9,341 nt of DNA from Oceanospirillaceae bacterium UBA2001 (GTDB taxonomy: Bacteria > Pseudomonadota > Gammaproteobacteria > Pseudomonadales > Balneatricaceae): assembly GCA_002335115.1 (NCBI GenBank), contig DDCR01000142.1:1-9341 (forward strand). Reading direction: 5' to 3'. A program made the translations under genes and the position numbers. The number at the start of each line of letters is the position of its first letter. Position 1 is the stretch's first letter. The notes below the pieces were generated by a model. It saw nothing but the letters and a program-made list of their open reading frames with translations, did not search any database and was not told the DNA's origin. Below are positions 5,613 through 9,341 of the stretch, one piece after another.

Positions 5613-6425
5613 TTAAGATGAAGTGATTTTACACCCTCTTAGCGACCACACGCCGCCGGCCCAATCTTCAACATCAGTCCATAATTCAGCCTGACCGAGG
5701 GTTTTTAAATCCAGTGGCTGACTGCGTTTGTGTGGCTTAAGTTCTACATAAAGGGGCTTTTCCAATACTTCACCCGGCTGCACATTGAGTAAAAAGTACG
5801 CCATCTTGCCCACCAAATGGCCTGCTTTAGTTAACTTAAGATTCACTTCGTTATGCAAATAACTTGGATCTTTAGACAATCCACCCATGCGCCAAGCACC
5901 ATCAATTTTCACTTCTTCAGAACTTATATCGAGTCGACCCTGAGCCATATTCCAGTTTTCAATTCGCCCTTCTGCCTTATCTTCATATTGCACTCGTCGC
6001 AGATTAAATTGGCACCTCACAGGTTCATCTAAGACTGCGATCTGGTAGGGGCTAAAATCAAACTCTGTCTTAATAATAGATTGAGATAATAACTGGGCTT
6101 TAAGTTTGGGAGGCATATTTAATGCATACACAACAATTCCCTGATTTTTGGGTAATGACTTACCCTTCGCCTTTTGTTTTTTCCCACTTGATTTAGTACC
6201 ACTGCCACAGGTCAGCTCTCGTTGTAGAGCTTCTGCCAAAAATTCGGCATTGTCAGGCGCTCCTCCAAGCAGGCGACACACCGTTTTATCACTCCAACCC
6301 GACATATCTGCTGCCATAGCAGGCACAGCCATTAAACTCGTAGCAACCAAACCCAACAATAACCTTTTTAAGTTCAAGTAGCAGTAAAAGTAAGCAGCAT
6401 GCTGGGTGGGTGATTCTTGAGGCAT
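5613..6425 (-). CDS. Unrecognised secreted protein with four mature cysteines, third gene of the DUF1800/DUF1501 operon
   Basis: The 270-residue protein has a Sec signal peptide: a basic LKR at 19-21, a hydrophobic core LLLGLVATSLMAVP, and an AMA-A cleavage site after residue 38. The mature part opens with a short motif, W-S-D-K-T-V-C50 ... EALQRELTC73, a cysteine pair spaced like similar D-x-x-V/L-C...EAxxRxLxC segments I have seen in other proteins. A Lys/Ser-rich linker (about 74-94) and a beta-rich domain with C138 and C265 follow. Four mature cysteines suggest two disulfides. The frame extends to 6527, overlapping the upstream gene, but the ATG at 6425 has GGAG six bases upstream and gives the signal peptide, so it is the start. 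It follows DUF1501 by 25 bases. Function unknown; a periplasmic or surface role with its two neighbours is inferred. Confidence 0.75.
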   Translation of the reverse strand: MPQESPTQHAAYFYCYLNLKRLLLGLVATSLMAVPAMAADMSGWSDKTVCRLLGGAPDNAEFLAEALQRELTCGSGTKSSGKKQKAKGKSLPKNQGIVVYALNMPPKLKAQLLSQSIIKTEFDFSPYQIAVLDEPVRCQFNLRRVQYEDKAEGRIENWNMAQGRLDISSEEVKIDGAWRMGGLSKDPSYLHNEVNLKLTKAGHLVGKMAYFLLNVQPGEVLEKPLYVELKPHKRSQPLDLKTLGQAELWTDVEDWAGGVWSLRGCKITSS

Positions 6426-6431
6426 ATTAAA

Positions 6432-6435
6432 CTCC
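6432..6435 (-). promoter_or_regulatory. Shine-Dalgarno site that fixes the secreted-protein start
   Basis: GGAG on the minus strand is followed by six bases and the ATG at 6425. This selects the start that exposes the signal peptide and rejects the 34-codon upstream extension, which would run inside the DUF1501 gene. Confidence 0.7.
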
Positions 6436-6450
6436 GTTTCAATAATCAAT

Positions 6451-7608
6451 CTAGGTAAACAAATGATCAAATACCCGGGGTAAGTCAGGTTGGCGAAACA
6501 CTTGGCTCGCAATGACATCATGCTCAAGCCCTAAAGTCTTTTCAACACAAGCGGCACAAACCGATCGATAATCTATCGTCGCCATGAGATCTCTTTGGTC
6601 GAATTGATCTTTCTTACTTAAACCAGGCCAATCGGCGACCACACCATTAGCCGCTAAAGTTCCCCCAGCGAGTAACCCAACGCTTGCGTAACCATGATCC
6701 GTACCCAAGGTACCATTCGCTGCCACGGTGCGGCCAAACTCAGTTAGGGTCAAAATAATAGTATTATCCCATGCATCACCCAACCCACGGCGATACCCAG
6801 CAATGACCTCGTCTACCACACCCAACTGCCGCGCAAGCGGCCCCTCATCTGTATTATCTTGATACACCTGATTAGCATGGGTATCAAAGTCATCGACACG
6901 AATGACCGATGCCAATGGTCCATTAGCTTGAGCCATAGCCTGCCCCGCATATTGCGCTAGACTGGCCGGGTCTCGGGGTACTTGAATATTTTCCTCACTT
7001 TTGCGGGCGACTTTATTGAACACTTGCGCTGCTTCTATGTCATGGCCCATGGCAATTTTTTCTAATAACTTAGACGATGGTCGGCCTGATCCCCGAATAC
7101 TTGCGGGGTAAAAATTATCATTGTCATGATGGCCTCGCAAAATTAATGGCATATCTAGTGAAAGAGACCGGCCCGAGACACCGGCTAAATCTAAAGACCG
7201 TCCTAACCAGCCTGTTTTCTCACTAAAAGGAGACAACCCCCCTCCTTCAATGAGATTTTGGCCTTCAAAATGTGAGCGTTTAGTGTAGGGAAAGGCGGTA
7301 GCATGCACTGCAGACGCGTCACCTCTGGCCATCAACTGGGCATAAAACTTTAACGCTGGATGCAAACCAAAAAAATCATTTAGGGGTAAGTAATTTTCTG
7401 GTGAAATGGCCTTACGCATGCGCATTAAATCTGGATCCCCAATAGGCGGCACTGTGGCTAGGCCATCCATACCCCCTTGCAAAATAATCACACAAATGCG
7501 GCCAGCAGCCTTACCTTTTGCCAAGCCAGAAACAGGCATGCCTGCAAGAAAGAGTGAAGCAGCACCCGCTTTGAGTAAACTGCGGCGATCTATTGTTAAT
7601 TTAGACAT
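6451..7608 (-). CDS. DUF1501 family protein with Tat signal (sulfatase/alkaline phosphatase-like fold)
   Basis: The 385-residue protein belongs to DUF1501 (COG4102). It starts with a twin-arginine signal, D7-R8-R9-S-L-L-K, then a hydrophobic stretch to about residue 29, so it is exported folded. The family landmarks are present: GGMDG at 45-49, SHFEGQN at 112-118, DTH at 242-244, TEFGRT at 289-294 and GTDHG at 302-306. These Asp and His residues resemble metal ligands of the alkaline phosphatase/sulfatase superfamily, but no enzyme activity is established for the family that I know of. The start codon lies inside the end of the DUF1800 gene (overlap ATGTCTAA, 8 bases), with GGGG seven bases before it, so translation is probably coupled. 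DUF1800 and DUF1501 genes are often paired; the paired role is unknown. Confidence 0.9.
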   Translation of the reverse strand: MSKLTIDRRSLLKAGAASLFLAGMPVSGLAKGKAAGRICVIILQGGMDGLATVPPIGDPDLMRMRKAISPENYLPLNDFFGLHPALKFYAQLMARGDASAVHATAFPYTKRSHFEGQNLIEGGGLSPFSEKTGWLGRSLDLAGVSGRSLSLDMPLILRGHHDNDNFYPASIRGSGRPSSKLLEKIAMGHDIEAAQVFNKVARKSEENIQVPRDPASLAQYAGQAMAQANGPLASVIRVDDFDTHANQVYQDNTDEGPLARQLGVVDEVIAGYRRGLGDAWDNTIILTLTEFGRTVAANGTLGTDHGYASVGLLAGGTLAANGVVADWPGLSKKDQFDQRDLMATIDYRSVCAACVEKTLGLEHDVIASQVFRQPDLPRVFDHLFT

Positions 7609-9052
7609 AATTTAACCCCATTAACTCTGGACTGCACATGAGAGCGATAAACTGATCCTTTGGTGAAGAGCCAACACTGGCTACTAAAGCTCGCGTTTGT
7701 GGTGTTGCACCGATTCGATCCATAATTTTATTGACTGAACGACGCGTGCGACCGTTTTGGTAGATAGCATCAGCAAAACGAATACGCCGCTCAAACATTT
7801 CAGCAGACAGCCATTCTTCTTTATCACTGGAATAGCCATTAGGTTGTCGAGAACTCCAAAATGATTGACCTAGCTCTTCTAACACTTCTTTACTATCCAT
7901 GAGATTGTCTTGGTATTCGTAAATTTCGTTCCAGCCTTTAAAGTAAGTGGCGCCTGACAAACGCACCACCTGAAACAACCACGTCATAGGCCACATGAAC
8001 TTCGGCTCAGTTGCCGTCATAGCTAGCTTGAGCACTTGGGTGTGAATTGCTTGCAAATCACCATCACTTTGTTGCCAAACTAATTTAACCGCTTCAATTT
8101 GTGCCTTAGTAGGGGCATCACTCACAAAGTGTTGGCACAGTTTAGAAGAGATATAATGAATAGTGTGGTCATGGTTGGCAAGAAAATCAGTTAACTGGCG
8201 TAAACCATTGCGGCCTCCACTTATGGTCTTGCCCATAACTTTTTTTGTGCCTGGCTCTGCCCAACGTTTCTTATAGGCATTCCAGTGATCAGTGGTGCCT
8301 GTATTTTTGCGCATGGCGCTTAAATCCTCATCAAACCACACTCCCCAACCTGCCAATACATGAGCAGCATTGCGAATGTCGTCTTCGGTGTAACCTGCGG
8401 CCACAGACACTGTGTGTAATTCTAATAATTCCCGCCCTAGGTTGTCGTTGAGACCCGCTTGACAGTCCGGCTTGCGCCGACAATGTTTGGCTTGTTCTGA
8501 TCGTTCTCCAGCACTATCTACATTATCCAAATATTCCAGCATACCCGGATGGGTAGTCATGCCATAAAGCATGTCTGCAAAACTACCGTTGAGTTTGGCT
8601 AGAATACCCTCATCAATGGCATGACCAATTGTACTGCCCGTGTCGAAGGTATTACCAATGGTGAAGTGATTCGCCCAAAAAGCAGTTAACCTCAGTTTCA
8701 CTTGATCTGCACCATAAATATTGCGTTGCACAAACTTCAGCTCATCTTTTTTTCGCATTAAGTTTTCGCGGCGATTGGCCTGCTTAGCAGCTTCCGTGTC
8801 TTGACCATTCTTCCCTTCACGCTGTTGCTGTTTTAAGTCCCTGTAACGGCGCCATAGATGGGCTCGTTGGGATAGGTCAGGCTGCAATTTTTCAGGCCAT
8901 TCAGCTACGTCTGCATATGTATTAGCAATACCCAGAGCCGGAGATGGCGCGTTCAATTGAGCCTTTATCCACATCTCCATGTCTTGGGGCAACTCCTGAT
9001 CATAACGAAACATCAGGCCCACCCGCTGAGCAATGCTAAATTGATTATTCAT
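7601..9052 (-). CDS. DUF1800 family protein, first gene of the operon
   Basis: The 483-residue protein matches DUF1800 (COG5267), a family of unknown function usually encoded beside DUF1501. Visible landmarks are WIKAQL at 28-33, FWANHF at 125-130, HPGMLEYLDN at 168-177, GRELLELHT at 206-214 and GYTEDDI through LAGW at 220-236. A polar, charged insert (about 60-110, QQQREGKNGQ) is probably flexible or coiled. The ATG at 9052 has AGAGG eleven bases upstream. An in-frame ATG at 9112 would add 20 mostly hydrophobic residues (FFYLSFIYLFSVL) that could act as a signal or anchor, but it has no ribosome binding site. Which start is used decides whether the protein is exported by itself. A C190-C197 pair lies just before the GRELLELHT motif. 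Confidence 0.9.
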   Translation of the reverse strand: MNNQFSIAQRVGLMFRYDQELPQDMEMWIKAQLNAPSPALGIANTYADVAEWPEKLQPDLSQRAHLWRRYRDLKQQQREGKNGQDTEAAKQANRRENLMRKKDELKFVQRNIYGADQVKLRLTAFWANHFTIGNTFDTGSTIGHAIDEGILAKLNGSFADMLYGMTTHPGMLEYLDNVDSAGERSEQAKHCRRKPDCQAGLNDNLGRELLELHTVSVAAGYTEDDIRNAAHVLAGWGVWFDEDLSAMRKNTGTTDHWNAYKKRWAEPGTKKVMGKTISGGRNGLRQLTDFLANHDHTIHYISSKLCQHFVSDAPTKAQIEAVKLVWQQSDGDLQAIHTQVLKLAMTATEPKFMWPMTWLFQVVRLSGATYFKGWNEIYEYQDNLMDSKEVLEELGQSFWSSRQPNGYSSDKEEWLSAEMFERRIRFADAIYQNGRTRRSVNKIMDRIGATPQTRALVASVGSSPKDQFIALMCSPELMGLNYV

Positions 9053-9341
9053 AACAACCGACACCTCTTTTAAAACAGAGAAAAGATAGATAAAAGATAA
9101 ATAAAAGAACATTCTAATTTAACAATTTAACATGAATTTAAATAAGGTCCAAACAAATTAATCTAGTTTTCAATTCTAATATTAAAAGACTGGTTTATCA
9201 GGTTTTGATATTCTTCGAATTTTTTTAAAATGGTTTTATGGGGTATCAGGCAGCAATTGATCACTGCTCAACCTTTTTTAAGACGTCTTTTGCGTTTAAT
9301 AAACGTAAACCGCTCCAGCACCTGATATCCCATTATTAGCT
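9053..9341. other. AT-rich upstream region of the DUF1800 operon, no gene seen
   Basis: No reading frame here looks coding. A pyrimidine-rich tract (minus strand, TTTATCTTTTATCTATC) precedes the operon start. A weak promoter on the minus strand, TTGGAC-N17-TAAATT near 9129-9157, is possible but not convincing. The right third holds the inverted repeat listed separately. Confidence 0.5.
9238..9333. repeat. 96-bp element bounded by 13-bp inverted repeats
   Basis: ATGGGGTATCAGG (9238-9250) and CCTGATATCCCAT (9321-9333) are inverted copies with one mismatch that becomes a G-U pair in RNA. Inside are the perfect palindrome AAGACGTCTT (9280-9289), the stem CGTTT-AAT-AAACG (9293-9305) and GCAG/CTGC (9250-9267). 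It could be a small non-autonomous mobile element, a structured RNA, or a large terminator for a gene right of the window. No flanking direct repeat is obvious. Confidence 0.4.

Noticed and set aside
6426..6527. 34-codon upstream extension of the secreted protein into DUF1501
   Set aside because: The ATG at 6425 has a good ribosome binding site and exposes a clean signal peptide; the extension is the antiparallel-frame shadow of the DUF1501 end.
7406..8451. Plus-strand frames inside DUF1501 and DUF1800
   Set aside because: Antisense shadows of well-supported genes.
9238..9333. Integron attC site
   Set aside because: GCTCAAC fits one core box, but no matching opposite core (GTTRRRY) lies at the right distance, and no integrase or cassette array is seen.
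1..9341. tRNA, rRNA, CRISPR arrays and insertion sequences
   Set aside because: None of the expected conserved stems, regular spacers or transposase motifs were seen on either strand.

Overview
The window looks like the chromosome of a Gram-negative proteobacterium, most likely a marine gammaproteobacterium. Base composition is moderate with AT-rich spacers, Shine-Dalgarno sites are ordinary, one protein has a Tat signal and another a Sec signal, and the gene content suits organosulfonate use. The taxonomic guess is inference. No RNA genes, CRISPR arrays, transposases or integrases are visible.

Left half (1-5189): a probable methanesulfonate (MSA) oxidation locus. Reading leftwards on the minus strand, a divergent PanB-like hydroxymethyltransferase (2204-3106) is followed by the Rieske oxygenase large subunit MsmA (879-2159), the small subunit MsmB (298-795) and a Rieske ferredoxin MsmC (1-269, cut by the window edge). 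The diagnostic feature is the Rieske motif of the large subunit, C-x-H-x26-C-x-x-H, the unusually long spacer known from MsmA of methylotrophs. Upstream on the same strand lies a TauE/SafE-type permease (3369-4118), and divergent from it a LysR-type regulator (4278-5189). The model is that MSA is hydroxylated and breaks down to formaldehyde plus sulfite, the permease disposes of sulfite, and the PanB-like protein may handle the one-carbon unit. The reductase MsmD would be expected beyond the left edge, and no uptake system is in view.

Regulation: a good sigma70-like promoter (TTGACA-N18-TATGAT, minus strand) precedes the PanB-like gene. A TATCA-N2-TGATA palindrome sits just upstream of its -35 box, and a near-identical palindrome (TATCA-N1-TGATA) lies in the lysR/permease divergent region. 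Both promoter regions also share the 10-mer CATAGACACC at the -10 box. These sites suggest one regulon under the LysR protein.

Middle (5190-5612): a small unrecognised reading frame (about 5237-5464) follows lysR, then two AT-rich hairpins that probably form a terminator between convergent transcription units.

Right half (5613-9341): a separate minus-strand operon of a DUF1800 protein (7601-9052), a Tat-exported DUF1501 protein overlapping it by 8 bases (6451-7608), and an unrecognised secreted protein with four cysteines in its mature part (5613-6425). The last 289 bases hold no convincing gene but contain a 13-bp terminal inverted repeat enclosing about 70 bp with smaller palindromes (9238-9333).
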